From NCBI GenBank assembly GCA_965544035.1, contig CBEULR010000006.1, forward strand, positions 87,682-151,681: a stretch of 64,000 nucleotides of DNA, given 5' to 3'. Both the position numbers and the translations under genes were made by a program. This document shows positions 1-7,702 of the stretch, piece after piece. Each line of letters begins with the position of its first letter. Position 1 is the stretch's first letter. The DNA comes from CBEULR01 sp965544035 (GTDB taxonomy: Bacteria; Bacillota; Desulfotomaculia; Desulfotomaculales; Desulforudaceae). The notes beneath the pieces are model-generated. The model ran no database searches. It worked only from the letters and a program-made list of their open reading frames with translations, and was not told the origin of the DNA.

Positions 1-1958
1 GGATCCCAGGACACAAAATCGCACTTCGGATAGCCGTCACATCCGAAAAAGACTCTGCCTTTACGAGTCCTGCGGACAACTATCCGTCCACCGCACTTCG
101 GACACTCATGTCCGGTCTCTTCGAGAATGGGACGGGCATTGCGGCATTCGGGAAAACCGGGACACGCCAGGAACTTGCCGTATCGACCCATCTTGATTAC
201 CATATTCCGCCCGCATTGTTCGCAGATCTCATCGGTCACTTCGTCTTCCAGCTTCAGACGACCAATCTCTTCCTCGGCACGCTGCACTTCCTTCCGAAAA
301 GGTCCGTAAAACTCTTCCAGCACCGCCACCCAGTCCACAGTACCCTCTTCCACCTGATCCAGCTTTTGTTCCATCTCGGCGGTGAACTCAACATTGATCA
401 CGTCCGGGAAAAACTCTTTGAGAAGATCAATGACCACCATACCCAGCTCGGTGGGATGAAGGTACTTCCCTCGGCGCACAACGTAACCGCGGCGCTGGAT
501 GGTATCAACCACAGGAGCATACGTGCTCGGCCGGCCTATGCCGAGTTCCTCCAGAGTGCGTACCAGCGTGGCCTCGGTAAATCGCGGCGGCGGCTGGGTA
601 AAGTGCTGTTTCGGCTGGCGGCGCAGCGCCTTTAGCACTTCTTCCCGTTCCAGATCGGGAAGGCGGTTTTCCTCTTCTTTGTCCTCCTCGCGGTCATCCA
701 GGTAGACTTTGAGGAATCCCGGGAAACGCAGCACCGAGCCGGTGGCGCGAAAGAGGTAATCACCGGCGGCGATATCAACCCTGGTCTGGTCGAAAACGGC
801 TGCAGCCATCTGACTGGCCACAAAACGCGACCAGATCAGTTCATAGAGCTTATACTGTTCGTCATTCAGGTAACGCCTCACCGATTGTGGGGTACGGAAA
901 ACCGAAGTCGGACGGATCGCTTCATGCGCATCCTGAACCTTGCCTTTGGCCGTGTAAACACGCTTCTGCCTCGGCAGGAAGGCGTCCCCGAAAGTCTCCT
1001 GCACGTACCTGCGGGCCTCATCTTGCGCGATAGGGCTGACACGGGTAGAGTCGGTACGGATATAGGTCACCAATCCGGCGGTGCCTTCCTTCCCCAGATC
1101 AAGGCCCTCATACAATTGCTGCGCGATGCGCATCGTCCGGCGCGTGGTGAAATTCAGCTTGCGGGAGGCATCCTGCTGAAGGGTGCTGGTGGTGAACGGG
1201 GGAAGCGGGTTCTTGGTCTTTTCCCGGCGCAGGATGTCCACAACCCGATACTCGGCTCTGCCCAGCTCCGCGATGATTGCTTTCATTTCATCTTCAGTCT
1301 TGACGGTAAGCTTTTCGGCACCCTTCTTGATGAGTTTGGCCTGAAACTTCTCCTTCCGTGCGTTGGCCAGCGTCACCGTCAGCGACCAGTATTCTTCCGG
1401 CTCAAACGCCAAGATTTCCTTTTCCCGCTCGCAGATTATGTGCACGGCCACCGACTGCACGCGTCCGGCCGATAATCCCTTGCGTACCTTCCTCCAGAGC
1501 AGCGGACTCAGGTTGTACCCGACCAGCCGATCCAGAACGCGCCGGGCTTGCTGCGCGTTCACCCGGTCCAGATCTATCCGCCGCGGATTCTTGACCGCAT
1601 TCACCACCGCCTGTTTGGTGATCTCGTTAAACTCAATCCGGTTGGGCTGATTGTCGTCAAGCTTTAAGAGGTGCTGAAGATGCCAGGCGATCGCTTCGCC
1701 CTCCCGGTCGGGGTCGGATGCTAGTAGAATGCGGTCAGCCTTCTTGGAAGCCGCGCGCAATTCCTGAATCGCCTCTCCCTTACCCCTGATCGTGATATAC
1801 TTGGGAGCGAAGCCTTCCTCCACATTTACCCCGAACTGGCTCTTCGGCAGATCACGCACGTGACCCATCGATGCCCGCACTTCATACTTTCGGCCCAGCA
1901 GCTTGCTGAGCGTCCGAGCCTTCGCCGGAGATTCCACAATAACCAATGTCTTTGACAA
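1..1958 (-). CDS. topA: DNA topoisomerase I, C-terminus cut by window edge
   Basis: Type IA topoisomerase that relaxes negative supercoils. About 652 codons are visible; the gene runs off the left edge. Reading the minus strand from 1958 gives the Toprim start (TLVIVESPAKA), then ASDPDREGEAIAWHL with the metal-binding acidic residues, the YIRTDSTRVS segment carrying the catalytic Tyr (about 1030-1060), and C-terminal zinc ribbons (EQCG, CPGFPEC, CPKCGG) within the first 240 bases. The start is a TTG at 1958, six bases after GAGGTG. It lies 15 bp downstream of dprA on the same strand, the usual Gram-positive dprA-topA pair, so the two are probably co-transcribed. The identification is seen directly; only the last residues are missing. 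Confidence 0.96.
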   Translation of the reverse strand, partial: MSKTLVIVESPAKARTLSKLLGRKYEVRASMGHVRDLPKSQFGVNVEEGFAPKYITIRGKGEAIQELRAASKKADRILLASDPDREGEAIAWHLQHLLKLDDNQPNRIEFNEITKQAVVNAVKNPRRIDLDRVNAQQARRVLDRLVGYNLSPLLWRKVRKGLSAGRVQSVAVHIICEREKEILAFEPEEYWSLTVTLANARKEKFQAKLIKKGAEKLTVKTEDEMKAIIAELGRAEYRVVDILRREKTKNPLPPFTTSTLQQDASRKLNFTTRRTMRIAQQLYEGLDLGKEGTAGLVTYIRTDSTRVSPIAQDEARRYVQETFGDAFLPRQKRVYTAKGKVQDAHEAIRPTSVFRTPQSVRRYLNDEQYKLYELIWSRFVASQMAAAVFDQTRVDIAAGDYLFRATGSVLRFPGFLKVYLDDREEDKEEENRLPDLEREEVLKALRRQPKQHFTQPPPRFTEATLVRTLEELGIGRPSTYAPVVDTIQRRGYVVRRGKYLHPTELGMVVIDLLKEFFPDVINVEFTAEMEQKLDQVEEGTVDWVAVLEEFYGPFRKEVQRAEEEIGRLKLEDEVTDEICEQCGRNMVIKMGRYGKFLACPGFPECRNARPILEETGHECPKCGGRIVVRRTRKGRVFFGCDGYPKCDFVSWD

Positions 1959-1973
1959 TTAGCACACCTCGGA

Positions 1974-3065
1974 TCAATTTTGAACTTTAATATAACGGCC
2001 TCCGGGCACCCGTCGAACAAGCCCCTTCACCTCAAGAAACGTCAACACCGAAGCCACCCTTTCCGAAGGCAGTCCGGCTTCCTGGATAATCAGATCCAAG
2101 GCCAGAGGTTCCGCCTCAATGAGTTTTAGCACACGTTCCTCATCCGGGTCAAGCTTCACGCCCGGTCCGCGGCCGCCCTCGTCCGGTTCGAAAAGTCTGG
2201 TAATTCCGATTTCCTCAAGGATATCACCGCCATTCTCTACCAGGCAGGCGCCCTGTTTGATCAACCGGTTGGGACCGCGGCTCACCGGGCTCGTCACGTT
2301 TCCCGGCACGGCCATCACATCCCGTCCCTGTTCCAGTGCCAATTCTGCGGTAATCAAAGCCCCGCTCCGTTCAGCGGCCTCAATCACCACCGTCCCCCGG
2401 GAGAGCCCGCTGATAATCCGGTTCCGCACCGGAAAATGCCAGGGTTCGGGCATCGAACCCAGGGGAAACTCGCTGATGACCGCCCCGTTCGCCGCGATTT
2501 TATACATCAGTTTAGTATTCTCCTGCGGATAAACAACATCTAAACCTGAGCCCAACACGGCGAGCGTTCTTCCTCCCCCATCCAGTGCTCCCCGATGGGC
2601 TGCGGTATCGATACCCCTGGCCATACCGCTGACCACCGTCACACCGGCTTCCGCCAACTCCTTTCCCAGCCTGTGCGCCATGTCACGCCCGTAATAGGTC
2701 GCCCTGCGGGACCCCACCAGGGCTACCGCGGGATCATCATCCTTCCGGATCTCACCCAGATAGTAGAGTACGGCCGGCGGATTAAAAATATGCCGCAGAT
2801 ATTCCGGATACCTCTCATCGGCCCATGTAAGGAATTCCACACCCGCCTGCTTCAACAGCTCGGCCTCTTGCACCGGATCGGTCGCTCTAAGCCGTTCCCT
2901 CACTGCGTCCAAGGACTTGCGTCCTTCCCCGGGCAGCAGTGCAATGGCCTGCTCACCGGCATTCCACGCTGCCAGTGCCGTCCCATATCTCATGACAAGG
3001 TTGATGATGTGTTGTCCTCCCGCGGGCAAGACCCTGGCCCACGCCAGCCAGCACAGGCGTTCCAA
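1974..3065 (-). CDS. dprA: DNA-processing protein DprA (Smf)
   Basis: Single-strand DNA-binding protein that loads RecA on incoming DNA during natural transformation. The 363-residue protein has an N-terminal helix-hairpin-helix-like part (SAM-like), then the Rossmann-type DprA core: VGSRRATYYGRDMA around residues 116-129, GMARGIDTAAHRGAL around 146-160, and GRDVMAVPGNV near 248. A C-terminal winged-helix segment (residues about 300-363) follows, as in full-length family members. The start is a TTG with a GGGGG/GGGAGG purine tract just upstream, so it is less certain than the rest. It is upstream of topA in the same direction. Competence has not been shown for most relatives, so the role here may be recombination repair. 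Confidence 0.95.
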   Translation of the reverse strand: MERLCWLAWARVLPAGGQHIINLVMRYGTALAAWNAGEQAIALLPGEGRKSLDAVRERLRATDPVQEAELLKQAGVEFLTWADERYPEYLRHIFNPPAVLYYLGEIRKDDDPAVALVGSRRATYYGRDMAHRLGKELAEAGVTVVSGMARGIDTAAHRGALDGGGRTLAVLGSGLDVVYPQENTKLMYKIAANGAVISEFPLGSMPEPWHFPVRNRIISGLSRGTVVIEAAERSGALITAELALEQGRDVMAVPGNVTSPVSRGPNRLIKQGACLVENGGDILEEIGITRLFEPDEGGRGPGVKLDPDEERVLKLIEAEPLALDLIIQEAGLPSERVASVLTFLEVKGLVRRVPGGRYIKVQN

Positions 3066-3157
3066 GCCTCCCGGCCCCCTTCTCTGATTCTTGCCAAAAT
3101 TTTCTGGTCGATTGACCCATTTTTCTTCGGGGCGGGACCGGATATTTCCTGCCGTGC

Positions 3158-4072
3158 CTATTTATTTTTCCATATTGCGGCCGCCTTCAACAATTCGTCC
3201 AGCGCATACCGCCGTTCGAACAGCCCGTGAAAAGCGTCCCCCTGAGTCCTTAGGATGGACGGAACGGTGGTGATGTTGAAATCCCCCGGTTCCCATCCCG
3301 GCTGTTCCAAGCTTCCCCATTCAAGAGGCATCGACACCGGAGCCCCCGGACGGGGCCGAACACTGTAAACCGAGGTCATTGTCCGGCCGAACCCGTTCTG
3401 CAAAAAGTCGATATACACCTTCCCCGTCCGCTTGGCCACCACTCTTTCGGTCGTAGCAAAAGGACAGACGCTGGTAATCATCAGGGCCAGGGTTTCGATC
3501 GCGGTACTCACCTCGGAAAAGGTATAGCGGGGCTCCAATGGAATGTAGATGTGGATACCGGTAGCACCGGAGGTTTTCGGTCGGCCGTCGATACCGTGCT
3601 CCCGAAGCGCTTCCCGCACCAGGAGTGCGACCGAGATCACCTGTTCAAAAGAAGCGCCTTCGGCCGGGTCGAGGTCGACCACCGCAATGTCCGGGAAATG
3701 CAGACGGTCCACCCTGGAAAGCCAGGTATGCAGCTCAATCGCCGCCTGATTGGCCAGCCAGATCAGGGTGGCCCGATCCCGGTGCACAATATAGTTTACA
3801 GTCTTGCGGCCTTCACTATGCTCGACGGCAACCGTGCGGATCCAGTCGGGGGCGTATTCCGGGCAGTCCTTCTGATAAAACGATTCCCCCTCGATACCGT
3901 GCGGGTATCGGCTCATCACGGCCGGTCTGTCCACGACATAAGGCAGAATATAAGGAGCCGCCTCATTATAATAGGCGATCAGGTCGGCCTTCGTGAAACC
4001 TTCCGGCCACAGCAGCTTATCAAGATTGGTCAGTTTGACCTCCAAGCCGTCAACCATCACTGTTTGCGACAT
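3158..4072 (-). CDS. LigD-type polymerase/primase domain protein (NHEJ)
   Basis: Stand-alone homologue of the polymerase module of bacterial LigD, an archaeo-eukaryotic-primase-fold enzyme that fills gaps during Ku-dependent end joining. The 304 residues are one PolDom: metal-binding aspartates in DLDPAEG (D133, D135), the TSGATGIHIY strand with H174, and the conserved start VDGLEVKLTNLDKLLWP. No ligase or nuclease module is fused. The ligase module is a separate gene at 5006-5947 and Ku is at 7703-8533, all on the same strand but not in one operon. The promoter side faces the small gene at 4171. Family knowledge: such enzymes prefer ribonucleotides. Function in this organism is inferred. Confidence 0.93.
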   Translation of the reverse strand: MSQTVMVDGLEVKLTNLDKLLWPEGFTKADLIAYYNEAAPYILPYVVDRPAVMSRYPHGIEGESFYQKDCPEYAPDWIRTVAVEHSEGRKTVNYIVHRDRATLIWLANQAAIELHTWLSRVDRLHFPDIAVVDLDPAEGASFEQVISVALLVREALREHGIDGRPKTSGATGIHIYIPLEPRYTFSEVSTAIETLALMITSVCPFATTERVVAKRTGKVYIDFLQNGFGRTMTSVYSVRPRPGAPVSMPLEWGSLEQPGWEPGDFNITTVPSILRTQGDAFHGLFERRYALDELLKAAAIWKNK

Positions 4073-4170
4073 TCATACCACTCCCGCCTCGTTCCGCGGA
4101 TCTGCGCGGGACTCGTTTGGAGCATAATCTGTACCTGTTACGCGAATCATAACCGTGAGGTGATGCTTGA

Positions 4171-4404
4171 ATGGCGAAAAAAGACGATATGAAGACTCTG
4201 GCCGAACTGGAAATCAAGACCGAACGTCCCAACCCGGCCGAACAAGCCGACAACGCTGACCAGGAAGCGATGCTTCGCGCCGCCGGCGAGGTGGGTGAGA
4301 GTATCATCCGCAAGGTGGTGCAGGTCGGCGAGGAAGCCATGGATCGTATGGGACTTGACCGGGACAACAAGAAATACCGCGGCAAAGAACGCGAGGACAT
4401 TTAA
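4171..4404 (+). CDS. Small hypothetical charged protein
   Basis: A 77-residue, strongly charged protein that I do not recognise. It begins MAKKDDMKTLAELEIK, has a probable amphipathic helix in the middle (EAMLRAAGEVGESIIRKVVQ) and ends in a Lys/Arg/Asp-rich tail. There is no signal peptide, membrane segment or Cys. The ATG follows GAGGTGATG closely, a strong ribosome site, and the codon composition matches the neighbours, so it is likely expressed. It is divergent from the LigD-type polymerase gene and convergent with the CGGC-domain gene, with the long hairpin at 4460-4535 after its stop. Position beside NHEJ genes hints at no specific role. Confidence 0.7.
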   Translation: MAKKDDMKTLAELEIKTERPNPAEQADNADQEAMLRAAGEVGESIIRKVVQVGEEAMDRMGLDRDNKKYRGKEREDI

Positions 4405-4459
4405 AAACTTTTCGCTGGTATGTATACGAACCCCGTTTTCCGGTCAAAATAGGGACAAC

Positions 4460-4543
4460 GGGTGCGGTAGCGAGGGAGATTGCTAGGCTCTATCCCCGAT
4501 AGTTCACAGTAACTTCTCCTCTCACTGCCGCACCCTTTGTTAT
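4460..4543. terminator. Long hairpin between convergent genes, probable bidirectional terminator
   Basis: Arms of about 20 bases (GGGTGCGGTAGCGAGGGAGA and its near-complement ending GCCGCACCC at 4535, differing mainly by G-U-compatible changes) enclose about 35 bases. The interior can pair further (TTGCT with AGTAA; CTAT with ATAG around CCCCG). TTTGTTAT follows on the plus strand. It sits between two convergent genes, which suits termination from both sides. The stem is longer than an ordinary terminator needs, so a structured RNA or palindromic repeat is possible. Confidence 0.55.
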
Positions 4544-4550
4544 GCGGCGT

Positions 4551-4910
4551 TTACCAAGGATGGGTCCCAATCACCACCGGCTTCTCAAACTTTGCCTCCA
4601 GTTTCTTTTTCAGTTCATCCAGGTTGATCGGGCAGGCGGCCGTTTGGGTCGCTTTGACAATGCAGGTACCCAGATGCACCACGTCGATCTCCTGCTCATA
4701 AACTTTGGACAAATCCATAATCAAACCGAGCTTGGGCATCACCAATCCGGGGCAGTCACCACAATCCCCCATCGCCACAACGTGAAGTTCTTCATCCTTG
4801 TAGCGGCTAAATTCCCCCACCCGCTGTTTCATCGCCTTGAAGCACTTCATACAGGACACGCAGGTGATATCTTTAATCTTCTTGCAGGACAAAATCACAA
4901 TCTGGGCCAT
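4551..4910 (-). CDS. CGGC domain-containing protein
   Basis: A 119-residue cytoplasmic protein of the CGGC family, small Cys-rich proteins proposed to bind metal or a cofactor in anaerobes. Visible features are an N-terminal ILSCKKIKD strand, CVSCMKCF with three Cys near residues 18-24, GDCGDCPG (the CGGC-like signature) near 49-56, and a HLGTCIVKAT segment near 80-88. The order of strand, Cys pair, strand, Cys fits the family. The ATG has GGGAGG seven bases upstream and a near-consensus promoter at 4947-4976. It appears to be a monocistronic gene. Biochemical function of the family is not established. Confidence 0.8.
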   Translation of the reverse strand: MAQIVILSCKKIKDITCVSCMKCFKAMKQRVGEFSRYKDEELHVVAMGDCGDCPGLVMPKLGLIMDLSKVYEQEIDVVHLGTCIVKATQTAACPINLDELKKKLEAKFEKPVVIGTHPW

Positions 4911-4946
4911 TCTGATACCTCCCTATAGACTTTAATTAATTAGTAG

Positions 4947-4976
4947 ATTATAGCATATGATCATAACTGGCGGCAA
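4947..4976 (-). promoter_or_regulatory. SigmaA-type promoter of CGGC-domain gene
   Basis: On the minus strand TTGCCG (4971-4976) and a perfect TATAAT (4947-4952) are separated by 18 bases, about 40 bases before the ATG at 4910. Confidence 0.65.
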
Positions 4977-5005
4977 CACCACCTCTATTTAATCATATAC
5001 TCCCT

Positions 5006-5947
5006 CTACTCAACTTTGCAGTCGGCTTCCTTACACGAAGAAAGACCGATAAATACGGGATTGCGCATCACACCTTGCTCCGTCCACTCCAGAAACCGCA
5101 CGCGCACCACGGGACGGATCGAAAGCCAACGTGTGTCTTCTTTTCGCGGTATCTGCCCGCTGTTTGCCAGTTCCGGCTCGGCCGCTGCAGAATACTCGGC
5201 CAGTTCGGTAAAAAGACCGAGTTCGGACGAGGTCAACCCGGAGGCCACCCGCCCCACATAGGTCAGTTCGCCGCCGCCATAGGCCGAAACCAGCAGGGCA
5301 TTGGCCCGCCCCTGCTTGAGTATTACTCCGGATACAATCACATCCAGCTCTTTGAAGTGCTTGATTTTGCGCCAGCTCGAATGCCTGCGTCCCTGATGAT
5401 ACCGGCCCTGCATCTCCTTGGCAACAATTCCTTCCAGTCCGAGCCGTTGAGTGGCGGTGAACAGCTCCGTTCCCGAGGAATGGCTGTCACACAGCTGAAC
5501 CCATTTCGTCGGCTCGACCACCCGCCCCAACAGCGCCTGACGTTCGGCCAGAGGTGTGTCGAACAGCCACCGACCGTCCAAATGGAGCAGGTCAAATACC
5601 ACATAATAAACCGGGATCGGCGGTTTTTCCCGGCCTCCGCCTCCCCGGAGATGTCGGCGCAACACACGCGGGAAACTCGGTCGGCCCCTCTCGTCCAGCG
5701 CGATCACCTCTCCGTCCAAAATGACGCTCTTGCCGTCTATCACGCATGAAGTCACCAGTTCGGGATAGGCGGCGGTACGATCCTGTCCACGACGCGTGCG
5801 CAGGATGACCCGCCCTTCTTCCATATACAAGAGAATCCGTATGCCGTCCCACTTCACCTGGTAAATCCAGGCCGGATCATCAAAGGGTTCCCTAACTAAG
5901 ACGGGTTCCATGGGACGGATGATCGGCAGTTTCAAATTTGTTTGCAC
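5006..5947 (-). CDS. ATP-dependent DNA ligase, LigD ligase-domain type
   Basis: Seals DNA nicks with ATP and is the probable ligase of the NHEJ set. The 313 residues hold the nucleotidyltransferase motif I VKWDGIR with the adenylated Lys32, motif Ia/III elements (LDGEVIALDERGRPSF, YYVVFDLLHLDGRWL), motif IV GLEGIVAKEM, and motif V SWRKIKHFKELDV. A C-terminal OB-fold domain follows from about residue 205 (GELTYVGRVASGL; VRVRFLEWTEQGVMRNPVFIGL). The length equals the isolated LigD ligase module, with no polymerase or phosphoesterase domain attached. The polymerase is encoded separately at 3158-4072. Upstream lies a heptad-repeat inverted pair (5961-6052). Confidence 0.93.
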   Translation of the reverse strand: MQTNLKLPIIRPMEPVLVREPFDDPAWIYQVKWDGIRILLYMEEGRVILRTRRGQDRTAAYPELVTSCVIDGKSVILDGEVIALDERGRPSFPRVLRRHLRGGGGREKPPIPVYYVVFDLLHLDGRWLFDTPLAERQALLGRVVEPTKWVQLCDSHSSGTELFTATQRLGLEGIVAKEMQGRYHQGRRHSSWRKIKHFKELDVIVSGVILKQGRANALLVSAYGGGELTYVGRVASGLTSSELGLFTELAEYSAAAEPELANSGQIPRKEDTRWLSIRPVVRVRFLEWTEQGVMRNPVFIGLSSCKEADCKVE

Positions 5948-5960
5948 CTCAATGAATGAT

Positions 5961-6052
5961 AGTAGTCAGGAGTCAAGAGTCAGTATTCAGGAGTAGGGAA
6001 GAAATTATTCGCGACCCCTGACGCCTGACTCCTGACTCCTGACTCCTGACTA
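5961..6052. repeat. Inverted pair of heptanucleotide tandem arrays
   Basis: The left arm is five 7-mers (AGTAGTC, AGGAGTC, AAGAGTC, AGTATTC, AGGAGTA; 5961-5995). The right arm is five complementary 7-mers (CTGACGC, CTGACTC three times, CTGACTA; 6018-6052), separated by 22 bases. The two arms can pair as a long hairpin. It sits between the divergent ligase and foldase genes. The same heptad family occurs at 29981-30162. Confidence 0.85.
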
Positions 6053-6087
6053 CTGAAGTACTTTCCCGCCCCCGAACACTCTTTTCC

Positions 6088-6116
6088 GTGACCCCGGAGC
6101 CGTAAAGTGATATAAT
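6088..6116 (+). promoter_or_regulatory. Candidate promoter of parvulin-type foldase gene
   Basis: TATAAT at 6111-6116, with a weak -35 GTGACC at 6088-6093 and a 17-base spacer. It lies 41 bases before the chosen start at 6158 and immediately after the heptad repeats. Confidence 0.5.
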
Positions 6117-6157
6117 CAGTGAAGTGATTCCCCAGCCTGTACAAAGAGGTGAAGTAT

Positions 6158-7156
6158 GTGGACGAAAAGATGAAGACGGAGTCGGGAAGCGCACCTGATA
6201 ACGCCGAGCAGGACCAGGCCTCAGCACAGAACACCCTCCCCGACGCAGGGCCGGAATACCCGAGGCGGGAGAGTGCCGGAATGAAGCTGCCTGCCGTGGC
6301 CGCACTCTGCGTGGTGCTGGTCCTGATTACCGCCCTGATCTCGGCCAGCATTTGGCGGGCAGACTCCGAATGGGTAGCCAAGGTCAATGGAGAAAAGATA
6401 ACACGGGCCGAACTGTATGACGCGATGTACGCCAACATCGGGCCGGATTCGCTGCAGAATCTGGTCACAGAAAAGCTGATTGCCCAGGAAGCCAAGGCGC
6501 AGAACGTATCGGTCAGCAAAGAAGAGCTTGGCGAGCGGATGAACGAGCTGATCACCCAGCAGTTCGGATCAGAGGAACAGTTTGACCAGCTTCTGGCTAT
6601 GTACGGCATATCGCGTAGCGATTTCGAAGACCAGATGAAGACCCAAATCACCATCGAGAAAATCCTCGAACCAAGCATCACCCTTGGGGACGACGTTTTG
6701 GCGGAGTACTTTGAGAAGAACCGGGAAATGTTCTACACGCCCCGTTCTGCCGAAGTACGGCACGTTCTTTCTGAGACGCGCGCCGAAGCCGAAGAAGTGC
6801 GGGCTGCCCTTGCCGGCGGAGCCGATTTCGGCGAGATCGCCAAAGAACGCTCCACCGACCAATCGACGGCCTCCCGGGGAGGCGAGCTGGGGTCGATCAG
6901 TTACAGCGACAGTCTGCCCTCCTGGCTGAAGTCGGCTTTCGACCTGGAACCCGGCGAATTGAGTGAAGTGGTTGAAAGCGAAGACGGCTTTCACGTGATC
7001 GAGGTCACCGAACTCACCCCGGCATCCGAACCGGAGTTCGAAGAGGTCAAAGAGGAAGTGCGCCGGAAGGTACTTGAGGAAAAGATGATGACCCTGTATC
7101 CGGAGTGGCTGAACAACCTGCTCGAGAATGCCGATATCGAATACCGGGATCAGTAA
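6158..7156 (+). CDS. Membrane-anchored peptidyl-prolyl isomerase, PrsA/SurA-like
   Basis: Extracytoplasmic folding factor. A hydrophilic N-terminal 40 residues lead into one membrane segment (about residues 43-65, LPAVAALCVVLVLITALISA). A SurA-N-like helical chaperone region follows (KVNGEKITRAELYDAM onward), then a parvulin domain (AEVRHVLSETRAEAEEV, ADFGEIAKERSTDQ, GGELGSISYSDSLPSW, EVVESEDGFHVIEV) and a C-terminal helix. No lipobox Cys is seen, so unlike B. subtilis PrsA it is held by a transmembrane anchor. The GTG at 6158 is preferred because GAGGTG ends six bases before it; the GTG at 6149 is inside that ribosome site. A strong terminator follows. Confidence 0.9.
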   Translation: MDEKMKTESGSAPDNAEQDQASAQNTLPDAGPEYPRRESAGMKLPAVAALCVVLVLITALISASIWRADSEWVAKVNGEKITRAELYDAMYANIGPDSLQNLVTEKLIAQEAKAQNVSVSKEELGERMNELITQQFGSEEQFDQLLAMYGISRSDFEDQMKTQITIEKILEPSITLGDDVLAEYFEKNREMFYTPRSAEVRHVLSETRAEAEEVRAALAGGADFGEIAKERSTDQSTASRGGELGSISYSDSLPSWLKSAFDLEPGELSEVVESEDGFHVIEVTELTPASEPEFEEVKEEVRRKVLEEKMMTLYPEWLNNLLENADIEYRDQ

Positions 7157-7187
7157 AATCAAATACTGTTTTCGATGCACGCGCGAA

Positions 7188-7217
7188 GCGGGAAGTCCTG
7201 GGACTTCCCGCTTTTTT
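7188..7217 (+). terminator. Intrinsic terminator of foldase gene
   Basis: GCGGGAAGTCC, a TG loop and GGACTTCCCGC (7188-7211) followed by TTTTTT, 31 bases after the stop codon. Confidence 0.92.
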
Positions 7218-7341
7218 CGTGTGTATCATTTCCGGCTGATTGGATAATTGCCTTGAGTTCCTGTGTTAACCGGGTTTATATCCGGCCCGTGTGTGTCCGG
7301 ACTCGGGCGTTTCAAAGGGTTTTGTCTTGTTTGGTGGGATA

Positions 7342-7581
7342 GCTGTGCTCAGGGATTACCGGAACAAACAGTTGGGAGTATAGATCAAAAATGCGCAGCG
7401 AGCCGAGGATCAGCGCCGACCGCACTGTCTGACCCGGCACTCAATCTGTATGCAAAACTATGGCTCTACATCGAAAAATGAGTAATACAGATTGAGTGCC
7501 GGGGAGTTCGGCGGCGCCCTCGGCGAGCGAGCAGATTCCGGCGCCACGGACATGTTTGTGTAGGTAATCCCTGAGTGCAGC
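7342..7581. mobile_element. MITE-like 240-bp imperfect inverted repeat, no ORF
   Basis: The outer arms GCTGTGCTCAGGGATTACC (7342-7360) and its near-complement GGTAATCCCTGAGTGCAGC (7563-7581) match at 17 of 19 positions, and pairing extends into ACAAACA. A middle block (GCGAGCCGAGG with its near-complement) also pairs. The centre is a perfect 19-base inverted repeat, CCCGGCACTCAATCTGTAT (7433-7451) and its complement (7485-7503), around 33 bases. No protein reading frame with gene character is present. It fills the space between the convergent foldase and ku genes. It could be a decayed miniature transposable element or a very long structured RNA. It accounts for most of the 485-base gap 7218-7702. 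Confidence 0.6.
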
Positions 7582-7616
7582 GGTGGTATAATTGCCTCTT
7601 CACCAAGAATGGTATC

Positions 7617-7657
7617 CGAAATCGCACGAGTCGCCCGGAGGTAAACCCGGATGACAC
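7617..7657 (+). repeat. Recurrent hairpin motif, copy 1
   Basis: The sequence reads CGAAATCGCACGAGTCGCCC, then GGAGGTAAACCCGGATGACA and a final C. The part GTCGCCCGG/CCGGATGAC can fold with one mismatch. Near-copies are at 30017-30056 and 63837-63875, all in the same orientation. No coding function is seen. Confidence 0.7.
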
Positions 7658-7702
7658 ATCTCATTATGTTCATCTGATGGTGTCAGCCGGTATACCTCCG
7701 TT

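Noticed and set aside
108..1475. Long open frames on the plus strand opposite topA
   Set aside because: They are antisense to clearly conserved TopA sequence, lack ribosome sites and have no protein-like composition. The same applies to the many long antisense frames opposite hdrA, mutS, dinG, the FAD subunit and others.
4080..4150. A fourth copy of the hairpin motif upstream of the LigD-type polymerase gene
   Set aside because: The minus strand has CGAGTC and GCAGATCCG-like pieces resembling copy 3, but spacing and the GATGACAC end do not match; similarity is too short to claim.
7617..7657. The recurrent hairpin motif as a riboswitch
   Set aside because: Copies lie in unrelated contexts and orientations relative to genes, one between convergent genes, and no known riboswitch core (TPP, FMN, SAM, cobalamin, c-di-GMP) matches.
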